Assembly: GCA_031772625.1 (NCBI GenBank)
Contig: CM062815.1
Span: 914,344,979-914,408,978, forward strand
Direction: 5' to 3'
DNA from: Pinus tabuliformis
Lineage: Eukaryota; Streptophyta; Pinopsida; Pinales; Pinaceae
DNA: 64,000 nucleotides
Shown here: positions 11,901 through 23,361 of the stretch, in pieces
Position numbering within the stretch: position 1 is the stretch's first letter
Layout: the number at the start of each line of letters is the position of its first letter
Made by a program: the position numbers and the translations under genes
The notes under the pieces: generated by a model
The model's database searches: none
Seen by the model: the letters and a program-made list of their open reading frames with translations, nothing else
Told to the model about the DNA's origin: nothing

Positions 11901-13489
11901 GATTTGGATTTTTAATTCTGAATAATGTTTTTTTTTAATTAATTTGGTTTAGTTAGAGTTTGGCATTGTTAAATTAAGAATATGCTGGGTTTACATCAAT
12001 GTCGGGTGAGAGTGCTACACAAATATTTTTTAGTTTTTATTTAAGGCTTTTACAATGACATTGAGTATGAATGCTATAACTTATGTGAAATCAATGTGCT
12101 CTAATAAGTTTTATAAAATTGGGTATGAAATCTTTCATTTTTCATCTCAAATACAAAACACACAGTATTAAAAATTGGGTATGAAATTTTTAATTTTTTT
12201 CCTCAAATACAAAATGCATAATATTAAGGTAAATACATAACGGATAGAAAAGGATCATAATCGATTCTGACATAGTTTAAGTTGAATTAATAAATGGTAA
12301 TTAGAAGTAGTACTTTATTATAGTAGTATTCTTTTGAAAATGGTTTTCTGTTTTAAAGGATTTGTTTATTTCTGTGATTTTTTCTTTTAATAAGCTAAGT
12401 AAAAAGGTTTTGTTCATTTGTGAGATGTTTTATTTTGCTAAGATAAATTTAATCTAGGCTTAGATCAATTTTAATTTTGGATGGAAGAATTAAAGAAGAT
12501 TGTATCCTTTAATTTTTTTTTTCTTTTATTTCTACGAACTATATATTTATTCATTTATTTTTGGTTTTATGTTGAGCTTAGGCAAGGTGTTGAAGCCAAA
12601 AATTGTCTCTTTTTTACCACCTTCTTACACTCCATCCTCCTTATTTTTTACTCTAATAAATCTAATTGAGCATCAGTCTACAAGGTTCTTGGAAATAGCA
12701 GGTACTTAACATCTTTTATTTCATACATTTCATTGTTCTTTATTATTTAACTTAATATTTGCATAAGCTACTAAATCGCACCAATTCTGAAGCTAATGAC
12801 TAATTCTGTAGCAAAGTCGAAGGGTTTATAGGTTCCGAAACTCCAGCCAAGGAATGAGACATATGAGAAGGTGGATAATAGTTGGAAAAACAATGTTTTC
12901 CTATCTTCATGGTCTGGTTCGATGATGTGAACACCACATAGCCTAGTCAACGTAGAAGTCAACCTACGAAGAAGGAGCCGGAGGCAAACCAGGCGAGAAA
13001 GGAAATTAATTGAAGCATATATTTAGCCTCATGATTTGCTTCTTCGATAGAAAATCATGAGGAAATCATGAGATATTATCTTTCTATGATATTTTTAGTC
13101 TATGTCGATTAGGATAGGCTCATAAATCGCTAAATAGTTATTTGATGGAGGTTATAAATCTACCTCTCAGCATGACAAAGTCAATCTTGCATATTGTTTG
13201 AGAAACTTAATTTTACAAGTTATAAAACTTTGTTTTATTTTATATCCCTGCTGTGCGTTGCTTCTATGCATATATAGTCCTTTGAAGAGTCGTGTTTTTG
13301 CCTACATCTTGCAGGAGGACCCCTATAGTTGTAAGGTTTCATTTTTTTCAATTAGCATTTTGATTTTGCATTTTATATTGTGTTTAATTCATCTATCTAA
13401 TTGTCCAATTTGATTTCTAGTTAATTCTTTTGACAATGATCACATAGTATGTTCTATTTAAACATTTTTTTGTAGGATGAATGAGTGGA
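11901..13489. other. AT-rich DNA with no recognised gene
   Basis: The stretch contains poly-T and poly-A runs and a short doubled phrase (AAAATTGGGTATGAAAT near 12117 and 12173). The small open frames (60-70 codons) have AT-driven composition and no known motif. Confidence 0.6.
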
Positions 13490-14893
13490 GACTGGCTCTT
13501 GGAATTGCGTAGTGTGCAGTTGGAGCTAGCTTAGGACAGGCTCTGCACAATTCTAGAAGCCAAGGCAGAGGCCTTGAGATGCCAGATTCTGCAATGCATG
13601 CAAGTGAATGTGAGATCCGAACAGGAGGAGCCCAGATCTGTCCATGGGGAGTGTGAAAACAAGAATATATAAAATATGATGCAAGGATGAGTGCAGATCT
13701 AGTTAATTGGAGATGTATGCATGCAAAACAAGTGCATCAATTGATTAAACTAAAGGAGCATGAAGCATGTGAAGGGAGTCACAACAGTGGCGACCGTTGG
13801 TGCAAAAAAGGGAAAAAATCATGCGAGATTTGAGAAAGTCAATCTATAACTTGGAACAACACTTCAACAAGTTAAAACACTAGTGGTCATTCAAAAAAAT
13901 GAGTGAAACAACACTCTCACAAGCTAAACATGCAAAAGCGATAGAAAAAGCAACAAAAGGCAATAAAAGAAAAACTCACCCATAAAAGCGATGAAAACAC
14001 TCTGAAGGCTCCTTGATTTCCTAGGGAAGCTAGAGCTTGATGATTGAATGCATAAGTGAGCTCTAGAGGCATCCATTACATAAATCTGAGAAAATGCAAT
14101 TCATGACGCGTATGCCTGAGATCAAGGACAACAACAACACTTAGCAGAAAGTTCTGAAGATGGCAATGTGTCGCCTTCGGGAAACTAATAATACATCCCT
14201 ATTTCCTAGGAATGCTATTCCTTTTAGCTTCTTGATTTTATGGAAGGGCTACCATGCACGCATGGAGAAATTGCGTAGTCCTGGAGGGAACCAGGCAACT
14301 TTCCAGTACATAGATCAGACAACGAATGAAGGAATTCTTCTATACAATTCTTGGGTTGAGTGGCTATGAAGGCCTCTCATGCTCTACGCAGTTTCCCAGC
14401 TAAAGACAAGTTTTCAGCTGGGTGTGCGCAATTTGGAGCGTGAGCTCATTGTTGGGATGTTCTATGCAATTCTAGAGAGCAAGGCTAACTGTTGAGTAGC
14501 TCTGCACAATTGTTGAGAGCAAGGTAGGCTGTTGGGCTGCTCTACGCAATTCTTGAGAGAAAGGTAGGTTGGCGGGCTGCTCTGCGCAATTCTTTAGAGA
14601 AAGGTGGTCTACTCTACACAATTCTTTAGATCAGGGTGGGTTTCCCTCTAGGAATGTGCATTGTTTCAAGACAGCATAAGAACCATATGGAAACCGAGTC
14701 ACGGGGGGTCAACTTGAGGTTATTCAGTGAAGTAAGTAAGCGAACACAAGATGCAAAGTGAAGGATAAAATTAAATGAAAACACAAGTACCTGAGTAGTG
14801 CAAGACAAGCTACTATGATTTTGATGAGGGAGGCTCCAAAACAAAGCGAAGGAAAAATTTTGGAGGGTGGTTGGAGTCGCTACAACATTGGCG
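13490..14893 (+). repeat. Two related LTR-end-like segments with primer-like ends
   Basis: Both segments contain CTCTGCACAATTCT-type phrases and end in (C)ACAACA followed by TGGCGAC (13790s and 14890s), which looks like an LTR end plus primer site of gypsy type. They are about 1.1 kb apart in the same orientation and could be the ends of a short LTR pair. Internal DNA between them has no known domain. Confidence 0.4.
14461..14640. repeat. 40-bp tandem repeat, about 5 copies
   Basis: Units start at 14461, 14501, 14541, 14581 and (shortened) 14613. Each begins TCT(A/G)(T/C)(G/A)CAATTCT-like and continues GAGAGCAAGGTAGGCTGTTG-like. A related single unit is at about 13540. Confidence 0.8.
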
Positions 14894-14995
14894 ACATATC
14901 AGTAGACCTCCATCTCTCTATGTGGACCTTGTCTGGTGTAAAGTGAGTCTAACTCCTCCAGAAGTATTGTTCGTTTCTTTGATCGTCATGGATTC

Positions 14996-15011
14996 TTCAC
15001 TAGCTTGAGTT
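14996..15011. repeat. Target site duplication (left) of the SINE
   Basis: TTCACTAGCTTGAGTT is identical to 15258-15273. Confidence 0.9.
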
Positions 15012-15257
15012 TTTTTCACTTATTGGTTCACGGATACCCAGGTCAGTGGGTAGCCGCTACGTCCAGGGTTTTAAACAATGAGTGGATGTCACCCGAAGGG
15101 CATCAACACCCCTCGGCCTATTTACTGACCTAACCCCAAGAGCTTTCGGGATTCGACCCTGTGACCTCCCATTGGCGAGGCACTTGATTTGACCGATTGA
15201 ACTAACTCTTGGGGCTTACAAATGCAGCGCCTTACCGTTAGGCCACGGAGGCGGAGT
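15012..15257 (-). mobile_element. tRNA-derived SINE with perfect target duplications
   Basis: On the minus strand an RNA polymerase III A box (TGGCCTAACGG, plus 15235-15245) is followed by GTAAGGCGC and then a B box (GGTCGAATCCC, plus 15148-15158). A tRNA-unrelated body and a short A-run (GTGAAAAAA) at the 3' end follow. The 246-bp unit is bracketed by a perfect 16-bp direct duplication, TTCACTAGCTTGAGTT, at 14996-15011 and 15258-15273. That is the expected mark of LINE-driven insertion. The spacing between the boxes is longer than in a plain tRNA. The perfect duplications suggest a fairly recent insertion. Confidence 0.88.
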
Positions 15258-15273
15258 TTCACTAGCTTGAGTT
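15258..15273. repeat. Target site duplication (right) of the SINE
   Basis: TTCACTAGCTTGAGTT is identical to 14996-15011. Confidence 0.9.
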
Positions 15274-16502
15274 AAAGATATAGTCCCTGGAATTCTCTTG
15301 ATTCATGAGCACACATACCAAGCCAAGTCAACTAAGTGATTTCGATTGGAGATGAGCGGTATATTGATGCACAAGTAATATAATTATCAGAGTCTTAGTT
15401 TCATCTCTGGTGTTGCTCTGCTACCACTAGGTTGGGACAGTACCTTGATGGAGTCACACTGGAACAAAAGAATTGCTCCACTGCTAGTGAGCCTGGTCAG
15501 TACCCTGATGGAGTTACTTGCATTACCTCTCTGCACAAGAAGCCTTTCTCTTCTTTCGCCTTGATTTATTTTCATTTTTTTTTTCATTTTCAAAGAACTT
15601 TGCATAGGCACTTATTTGTTTCATGAGGCGGAAGAGGGATCCCTACTTATTTAGAGCAGAAGAGGTTGTCCCTTCGGAGAATTATGTTATATATACCTCT
15701 AACATAGTTTTTAAGGTTTTTCCCCTCACCTTACTCTACGCTACTAGTTAGAAATGCAAGCGTTGTGTTTTCACCAAGACTCACTCTGAAGAGAACGTAT
15801 TTTCCATCAGGGTATCATCGATTGAAGAAAACAAGATCTTCATAAAGAGAGAGGAAAATAGATAACCAATTGTTGATAAAGAGCAAAACAAGTAAGCAAA
15901 TAAAAGCATGCAATCAAAGCAAAATAAACAAGAAAGAAAACACTACTCTTACTCCTAAGCTAAACAGTGCATGGGCCTACTCACGTGAAGGGATATTTCC
16001 AATGCAACCACTAGTGCATTGGTTGGTTCATGTTGGTAAAGGCATAGTTGACTAGAAAGATAAGCAGGTAAACCAACACACAAGAAAGATAAGAGAGTAA
16101 ATACCAACACGCTCGAAGTTTGAATGCGTCCATACAAAAGACATGAGTAAAAGCGTAGGAAAAATACTCTTTGGAAGTTCCATGGTGTTGCAACACACTA
16201 TGTGCAGACAATGAGCATGTACACTCTTTTGACTGTGACAAACGAGAAAACATGGAAAAGGAAGACAATGTTTGCTTAACAAGATTTCTCATTGTGTATG
16301 ATTTCTCCAATGCATGAGCGATGGGATCATGTGATTGTGGTGGAGGATGTGGGATCTATGAACCAGATTGATTTTCAATTTAAATGGGAGAGTGATGAGG
16401 ATCCTAGTGAGTTTCAACAAATTTTTGATCAGAGGAAGAACTGACCTCAAGATAGTGAGGACCTAACCTAACCATCAGCTCAGGATGAAGTGCCTCAAGA
16501 AC
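15274..16502. other. No recognised gene
   Basis: The stretch holds a doubled phrase (CAGTACCTTGATGGAGTCAC near 15440 and CAGTACCCTGATGGAGTTAC near 15498) and nothing else I can identify. It is probably flanking or 3' sequence of the gypsy remnant that follows. Confidence 0.5.
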
Positions 16503-17225
16503 CTAAGGGGTTTCCACTTCATCATCAGGTAGATTGTCAAAGACCGGTGGCTTTGAAATATCAACAACAAGTGAACCAACAATGTGATTGAATGAAGGAG
16601 TAAAAATATCAGGGAAACCACGATCACAGAATTCAAGATGTTCATCGGCATCCTCATGATCTGATGAATCACATAGAGGGGTTGATGATAAACATAATTT
16701 TTCACCCTCTAAGTTTTCAAAAAGAAAATATGATAGATTGGGTGGATTTAGAGAAAATGATGTGCCCTCTACACAATAGAATGACATACTAACATCCTGT
16801 GTGTCCTGAGAATGATCGAAATTACAAACATCCAAGGACGGATTTTCACAAGACAAATCAGAAATTGAAGAATCACAAAATATGTCAAGAAACAGAGGAT
16901 GAGGTGCAGATGGAAGAAGGTCATCCTTCATTGTAGGTTCTTCTTTAGATTCCCAAACATACTCATCATAAATGACAATGCAGGTTGGCTTCTCCACACC
17001 AACTCCGTCGACAACTTGATCCTCATGAATAATGAATGGGGAGTCCGGAATTGAAGAACACAACATAGTACAATCCAGAGGATGAACAAAATCAAAGGAC
17101 GGAGATTGAGAGAACAAGTTCATGTGATAACCAACAATCTTGCAAGCGAAATATGCGCAAATATCTAGAGCAGGTGGGGTGGGGGAATGTGACAATTCAA
17201 CATATGTGCACATACCTTCTCCCAC
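16503..17225 (-). CDS. Accessory open frame downstream of gypsy integrase, unknown function
   Basis: This is 240 codons, acidic, Ser/Asp/Pro/Cys-rich, with no transmembrane segment, zinc knuckle or protease motif. It lies on the same strand as and 3' of the integrase remnant, where some plant gypsy elements carry an extra ORF. I see no env-like features. It is probably element-encoded and not a host gene. Confidence 0.4.
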   Translation of the reverse strand: MGEGMCTYVELSHSPTPPALDICAYFACKIVGYHMNLFSQSPSFDFVHPLDCTMLCSSIPDSPFIIHEDQVVDGVGVEKPTCIVIYDEYVWESKEEPTMKDDLLPSAPHPLFLDIFCDSSISDLSCENPSLDVCNFDHSQDTQDVSMSFYCVEGTSFSLNPPNLSYFLFENLEGEKLCLSSTPLCDSSDHEDADEHLEFCDRGFPDIFTPSFNHIVGSLVVDISKPPVFDNLPDDEVETP

Positions 17226-19430
17226 CCCACACTGTTGAGGTCAAGTTATTTGATGAGAAGCAGACAGGGGGTCACTTGTGACAACAACCATGTTTGTATT
17301 AGATTTAGCAACTCTAACACCGAGGTATGCTAGGAGGGGTTCAGATGATTATAACACATGTGGATTTGCATATATGTGAAAAAGATACATAAATATTTCA
17401 TGAAGAAAATTCCAATCAATTTCATCTTTTGGGATTTGAAAAGCGATATTTTGGAAGCGTTTCCAAAATTTCAAAAGGGATTCATCAAGTGCTTTCCGTA
17501 ATCCCAAAATTTTTATTTACAAAAATTTTTATTCATTGCTTTACGATCATAGTGAAAAAAAGAATGAGCCAACACTCTCATCATCTAATCATAAGAGTGG
17601 ATGGAGTTTGCAGGTAATGTGGCACATCATTTTAGGGCGTGCCCTCAGAACATGAATGTGCATAGCGAGTAGACAATGTGATCCTCATGGATTTCATTTA
17701 TTTCACATAACCCCATGAAGACAACACCGTTCCTAAGAAAAGTTGCTCTACCTTCACCATCATATGTGTTACGTGACAAGTCATCAATGAGACCCTCCGA
17801 CACTTCAAAATCACGTCCGTGAAACAAACAAGTCGGAGGATTAACTGTAATGTAAGTCATGAGGAATGTGCAAAGATTAAAAACACACTTTGAGGAGTCA
17901 ACTTGTCATCTGGCCCTCCTTTTAGCACCAGAAATGTTGATGGTGATGGACCTGCCAACATGTCAGAGGATCTCCCTTGTAAGAAGTCCCACCTAGACTT
18001 CATACCATTTGGAGTAGGAGTCCCAATAGTGGGTAGTAAAGCAATTCCTTGACTACGATAATGCATAGAGGTAAGTGTGATATATTTGTCGGAAGCAAGT
18101 GTGTGACCTTGTAGCGAGTCAAGTGAGATGCATGGGGGTTCTAACAGATGCAGGGGAAAAGGAAGTGTGTGTCTTAGAAGTCTGTAATAGTGTGTAGCCT
18201 GAAAGGAACACATGAGCCTAATGACATCACAAGATGGAAGAAAGAATATTCCACAATCCAAAATGACGGGTTAAACCAACAACATGTCTGCAAAAATATC
18301 ATATAATTGCATACAAAATAATTCATACACAAATGTGTATGTTAAATAACATACATTGCTAAGGACCATATCGGAGTGGTTTGAGCTTCTGATAGGCTTC
18401 GGTAAGGCACTCTTTCTGCAAATGTAACCAAAATTTTTTGCCCACATGAAACTTGCGCGGCACTCGATGTTGATGATGTTTCTACTTGTACTTGGAATTT
18501 GACTTCTCCAAGATGTCATGAACTTGCTGGTGGATGTGTTGAATGCATTCAATAAATCTAGTCACTTTATTAGCCTTGCAAAATACATGTGTGGATGTTA
18601 TCTGTGTAGTCGCATGAGGCATGACAACATCAATCAAACACAATGGTTAAAATCCTAGACACACTTGAAATGGACTGCGACCAGTTGATCTATGGAGAGC
18701 TTTGTTATAGATGTGCTGCAGATATGGAAGACTCTCATCCCATGTTTATGTATTCTTGGAGTTGTACATGTGTAGTATGTGCACTATCATCCTTTTGACG
18801 ACCTCCATCTGGCCATCAGTCTAGGGATGTAGGGTAGTCGACGTGGTGAGCTTGGTGTCTAATAGTGTCCAAAGGCTTGGCCAAAATGTGCTCAAGAACC
18901 AGTTATCCCAATATGATATAATGGTCTGGGGGATCCAAAAACATACCCACACTCGATCAAAGAAGAGTTTGGTAGTGTCCTCTATTGTGACAGTCTTCTT
19001 GTAGGCCACCAATATAGCCATCTTAGAAAATTTGTGCACAACCACAAATACACAGTCATTACCATGCTTGGTATAAGGGAGGCAAGAAATACAGTCCATG
19101 GAGATGGATTCCCATGGTTGGTTGGGAGTAGGAAGAGGACCCCATATATTTATCAACATCTAGTCAGAGTTTTTGCCAATAAAAGTACTTTTGTAGTACA
19201 ACCATAGCTTTCTCCACACCAAACTGTCCTGCGACCCGATTGTAGTGTGCCTCCCAAATCAGCTTGGAACGCTTGTTTGAAGTAACACAAAAGTGGCCCA
19301 GGTAGCATAATAATGCATCCTGGAGCTGGAAATCCGGAACTTGATTTCCATCTACTAGCATCTAGTATGTGGAGGTGAACTCTAGATCATTTTTGTATAG
19401 TTTCGGCCATCTAGAGGTCTCGTGGCCACA
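16503..19430 (-). mobile_element. Ty3/gypsy remnant: integrase plus downstream accessory frame
   Basis: On the minus strand, 19361-19164 carries the zinc-binding part of a gypsy integrase (EAHYNRVAGQFGVEKAMVVL). The catalytic-core stretch follows at 19159-18821 (ISMDCISCLPYTKHGNDCVF, HKFSKMAIL), and 18552-18271 keeps the C-terminal region. Beyond it lies an unrelated acidic frame of 240 codons (17225-16503), with a further small frame at 17860-17645. RT and RNase H upstream are not recognisable, and no LTR could be fixed. It is a broken fossil with several interruptions. Confidence 0.75.
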
Positions 19431-20023
19431 AGAGTTGAGAACAGTAGTTAGTGATGCAATTGGGGTCGACTGATGTAGTCTACAACATGATTGGTGCTGC
19501 CCTTTTTGTATTTATTGTTCAAGTGGAATTGTTGTAGATATTCATGTTCGCTTCCATCTCCTTGTTTTTTATTCTCGAACATTTTTTGATAGCTTTATTT
19601 GATTCTTGACAAGTTAATGATCTTTTACATTTTGTGATTTGTTTAGACAAATTTTTATTTTTCCTTTAAGCTTCTCGACTTGCGTGGTTTTTGTCCAAAA
19701 ACAGATTACAAATATCCGCAGATTACCTTTAACAAAAATGCACATACGCACTATACTATACTAGCTCCTTGTTCATACTTGAATAATTTTGGAAAAAATA
19801 TTTTTTCCTCTCATTAAAGCTTGAATTTTTGTTTTCAAGGTTCCATTACATTTGTCTATGACTCCAGTCAGTCTTCGTGTGTTTGATCGAGTGTTGTGAA
19901 GGAGTTTTCTTGATATTTTTTCATTTTCAATGATTAAAAGTTAGGGCTTCTCAATAATTGATGTTTTGATGAGATGTGCTTCTTATGCTGCATTGAAAAC
20001 ATGAGCCATTTTTATTCTAGTAC
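19431..20023. other. No recognised gene
   Basis: AT-rich DNA between the gypsy remnant and the LTR-like repeat. Confidence 0.5.
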
Positions 20024-20966
20024 TTGTTGGGCGTAGGATCCCTCAAGGCAAGTTTTGGGGCTTAACGCCCAAGTTTTAACTAATTCCAATGTAAAGACTC
20101 CATGAATTGTGGGCTCGGAGTGCAAATTTGTAAGTGAGTCATAGGGTTGTCTGCCCTTGCTTTTGTAATGTAATGTCAGCTTGAGAGTTCTACCCATGGT
20201 CCGCGGACCATGGGATTGTATAAATAGAGAGAGGATCTAAGTTGTAAAGAGACATGTAACAAGAATGAGTTGATGGAATAGAATAATTGAGTCTAAGTGG
20301 AAGTGTAAAGTCATGTCTTTGGGTCATAAGGTAGGAGAAGGCTCTGCAGGTGAGTGCGCAGAGGCCTAGTAGTCCGCAACTGAGTGAGTGGACCCCTGCA
20401 ACTGAGTGCGCAGGGTGAGTCGAGTCTGTAACCATTGGAGAATTAATAAAGAGAAGTTTCTTATCATTTTGTGTATATTTTTCCTGTTTTATACATTATA
20501 GTATATTGGGTATGAATTGCAAGTTTATTGTTTATTTTCTATGTGAACTTATATGAATGTGTTTAATAAGCGAATATAAGCTAAGTATCTGTTTACGCGA
20601 AGTTAACCAACAGCTATAAGAAGATAAGTAAGATTCGTGGTGGAACTTAGGGGAAAAGTGCAGATCGCTACCTTAGCGGCGTGAAAGCACATCAGCCCCT
20701 GGTTAGGGCTGTGCAGAGTTGATTGTAACAGATCGCGAAGGTATCATAGGTCAAAAGAGTGCACGAAGTGACCTGCAGAACCTAATTCACAGTTGGACTA
20801 AAGAGACACCTCAAAAATCTAAAGGGTGCGGAAACTTGGTTCAAGCATCCTCCCATACTACTTTGGGTGAGACCTCAGTCCGCGTTCCGCGGGCTGTTGC
20901 TGAAAGGGCCAGTAGTATAGGGATTTGTTTGGCTAATTAACTCCAAACCTGGTTTAGGCCCCATCA
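20024..20966 (+). repeat. Solo-LTR-like repeat with palindrome, TATA box and poly(A) signal
   Basis: It begins TGTTGGGCG and can be followed to CCCATCA. Inside are a 22-bp perfect palindrome (20193-20214), TATAAATA (20219-20226) and repeats of the phrase CTGAGTGCGCAG (20350-20415). AATAAAG lies at about 20445, and a GC-rich end includes CCGCGTTCCGCGGGC. A diverged copy lies inverted at 42925-43690. No matching target duplications were found, so the edges are approximate. Confidence 0.55.
20193..20226 (+). promoter_or_regulatory. 22-bp perfect palindrome directly upstream of a TATA box
   Basis: The half-site is CCCATGGTCCG, followed exactly by its reverse complement (centre 20203/20204). TATAAATA starts five bases after it. 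A decayed version of the same palindrome-TATA pair occurs inverted at 50514-50560. Confidence 0.8.
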
Positions 20967-22512
20967 AGCCAAAAACACTAAAGTTTAATCAAAACTACAC
21001 TTTAATCGTTGATTTCATAACATTCATTCAAGCATTTTCATTTTAAGGATTTATTTGAGTGCTTTGAACTTTAATTCATTTGGTCATTGTACCAAGATTT
21101 GTCTTACTTTCTTAACAATTTTTTCTTTCATTTTTGCAAAAAACAAAATCCCCCCTCAATCACCTTTGAGTGTCATTATTTTTTATATTTGGAATTTTCA
21201 CCTGATATAATTTATTTACACTTAATTGGTTCTTTAGTTTTATTAGTGAAGGGAAATAGTATTATTGTTCTTTCACTGATTTAGAATCATCTTGTGTTTG
21301 TTTTGAAAAATTCTCTTGCATAGATTACATTTGCATGCTTAGAATTCTCTTTCATGAATGAAATTTGTGCATAGATTACATTTTCATAGTGTTCACGAAA
21401 ATTGTGCATAGGTTACATTTTCATAGTTTTCAAGCAAATTGTGCATAGATTACATTGTGTGGTTTGCCACTTGGAGCTTTGAATTGCATTGAAAAATTAG
21501 AAGTGGTACATTTTGGAGTTAATATTTTAAAGAAGAACCTCTTTACTTACTCTAGCTAGAATTCATGGAAATGAAAAGATTACAAATTTCATATTTGATG
21601 CATTAGACTTTTGAGTCAAGTCATAATACCATCAGTTTCACGTCCATTTAACCTTTGAGTAAATAATAGCTTCATAACACAGTGTTAAATAAAATCAATT
21701 AGTATTTTACATTTTTTAGTGCTCTTGCCACCTATAGTAGCTTAATTGTAGGGCTTTGGAGTAGGGAAGGAAGGTAACTTTCCGAAGCTACAAACAAACA
21801 ATATAATCTTGAGTTATATAGAGAAATCCAATTATTTCAGTTTTGCTCTACGAAGCTGTTCTTATACATGAGTTAAGCATGAGATCATGTCGTATTTGGT
21901 GAAGTGATTGTACCCACTTCATTGGCTATGATAGAATGATTTTCATGTATTACAATGATGTTGAAAGGTACTCAGGGTCACTTGAAAGTAAACTTCCAAT
22001 TAACCATGTTTAGAAGCTTTCAAGGGGATTGAGCTTTGTTACTTTGCCCTCGCATGTACATCCGATCTACGCCTGTCCCCCTAGGTAAATATTTGTACTT
22101 GGTAAACTTAGTGACCACAATCCTAGGGCTCTACCTAAGGTGACGACAAAGGGAAGGCCCTGCTATACCTGGAACAGATGTTGTATAGAGTCACTTGGAC
22201 TTTTGGAGGGTAATCTTCGCTTGAGATGGCATAAGCGAAGTTACTTGCCATAGACTATTTCATTAAACATGTTGTCAGGGTAACTGGTTCAAAACATCAA
22301 TATCTATAAAACTTTTAACTTTGATCTCTGCAATGTTGGATTTAATCACCAACAAGTAATTATTGATCTCTGTGACAAGTCAGTTTGTATGGTTTCAATC
22401 CCTAGATTTTTTTTGCGTGTGTTACCTTGTCTATTTTTACTTTTTACAAGACCTTAGGTGTGGACTGTCAATATTATTTAATTTATAATAAAAACTTATT
22501 TGGATTGAATCT
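20967..22512. other. AT-rich leader-like DNA with small repeats
   Basis: There is no convincing gene. A 37-bp repeat of TTGTGCATAGATTACATTTT lies at 21318-21465 (units at 21369, 21406, 21443 plus a diverged one). A stem CTTCGCTT/AAGCGAAG with a 10-base loop lies at about 22218-22243. It may include the leader of Element 1, but no primer site was found. Confidence 0.45.
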
Positions 22513-23361
22513 AATGGAAACAATGCCATAAGTTATTGATAAATACCTCCCTTTTAACAAGAATCCTAATCCTTTTCTTGATTTTGCAAATGTCGGTCCT
22601 CATTATATGGCTACATTTTCACTTCCTAGATTCGTGATAGGTTTACATGTATGGTTGTTCTCAGCTTGTTTAATTCCAAATACTCCAATTGTACTAGCTC
22701 AACTGACTTTTTCGCCTTAGAATAGTTCTCCATGTCAACATCACCAACCCACTGTTGACCCTTTACTTTCTTCATCCAACATGTCCTCCACCCTTTCTTC
22801 TTTTTCACTTGGTAAAAGCCTTGATTCTAGTAACCAAGTGACTAAGAAGAATAAGAAATGGAAGAAGAAGAAGAAGAAAGATAAGAAAGAAATCAACCAA
22901 CCAACCATGGCCATAACTGTTGGTAATGTTGAGGAAACTTCCACAATTCATCATAAGCCAAAATACCCTTGCAAGATTTGTAAGGGAGTCCACTTCCTTA
23001 TAAAATGTCGTAGTATTCTTCAAGTTTCGGAAGTATGGTCAAATAATTCTTATCAACTTACTACTGATCCATAAACTAGCGATTCTCATATTCCATGAAA
23101 AACGATTAAGGTAATGTTTCCTTGTAGGTTATGCAAAGGGACTCATCATAGTTACCTTTTCCCTCACATGGATCAAGCCTCATAATTGTTGAAAAAACTT
23201 ACTATTTAACAACAACAAATTCCATATAATTATCATGAACTTCCTCCCCATCTACTATTAGTTGACGAAGTGATTGATCTAAATCCAAGTACAGTCAATC
23301 CCACTCTTCAATTAGAGGGTGAAACACATATCACCTAGGTTGATGGATTATTTTTTGATCA
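22513..23361 (+). mobile_element. Element 1 (gypsy gag-protease type), left piece
   Basis: The translation resembles the gag-protease frame of Element 3: NPFLDFANVGPHYMATFSLP, a Lys-rich stretch, and a CCHC-like knuckle PCKICKGVHFLIKC with a second decayed one. There is no capsid-like domain before the knuckles, as in Element 3. The element is broken and was then split by insertion of Element 2 at the GATCA site (23357-23361). It is the oldest layer of the nest. Confidence 0.65.

Noticed and set aside
12481-12709. Two overlapping hydrophobic small frames
   Set aside because: They are Phe/Leu-rich only because the DNA is T-rich; no start context or homology supports them.
15121-15258. A tRNA gene
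   Set aside because: The A and B boxes are real but too far apart for a cloverleaf, and the unit is longer with target duplications, so it is a SINE.
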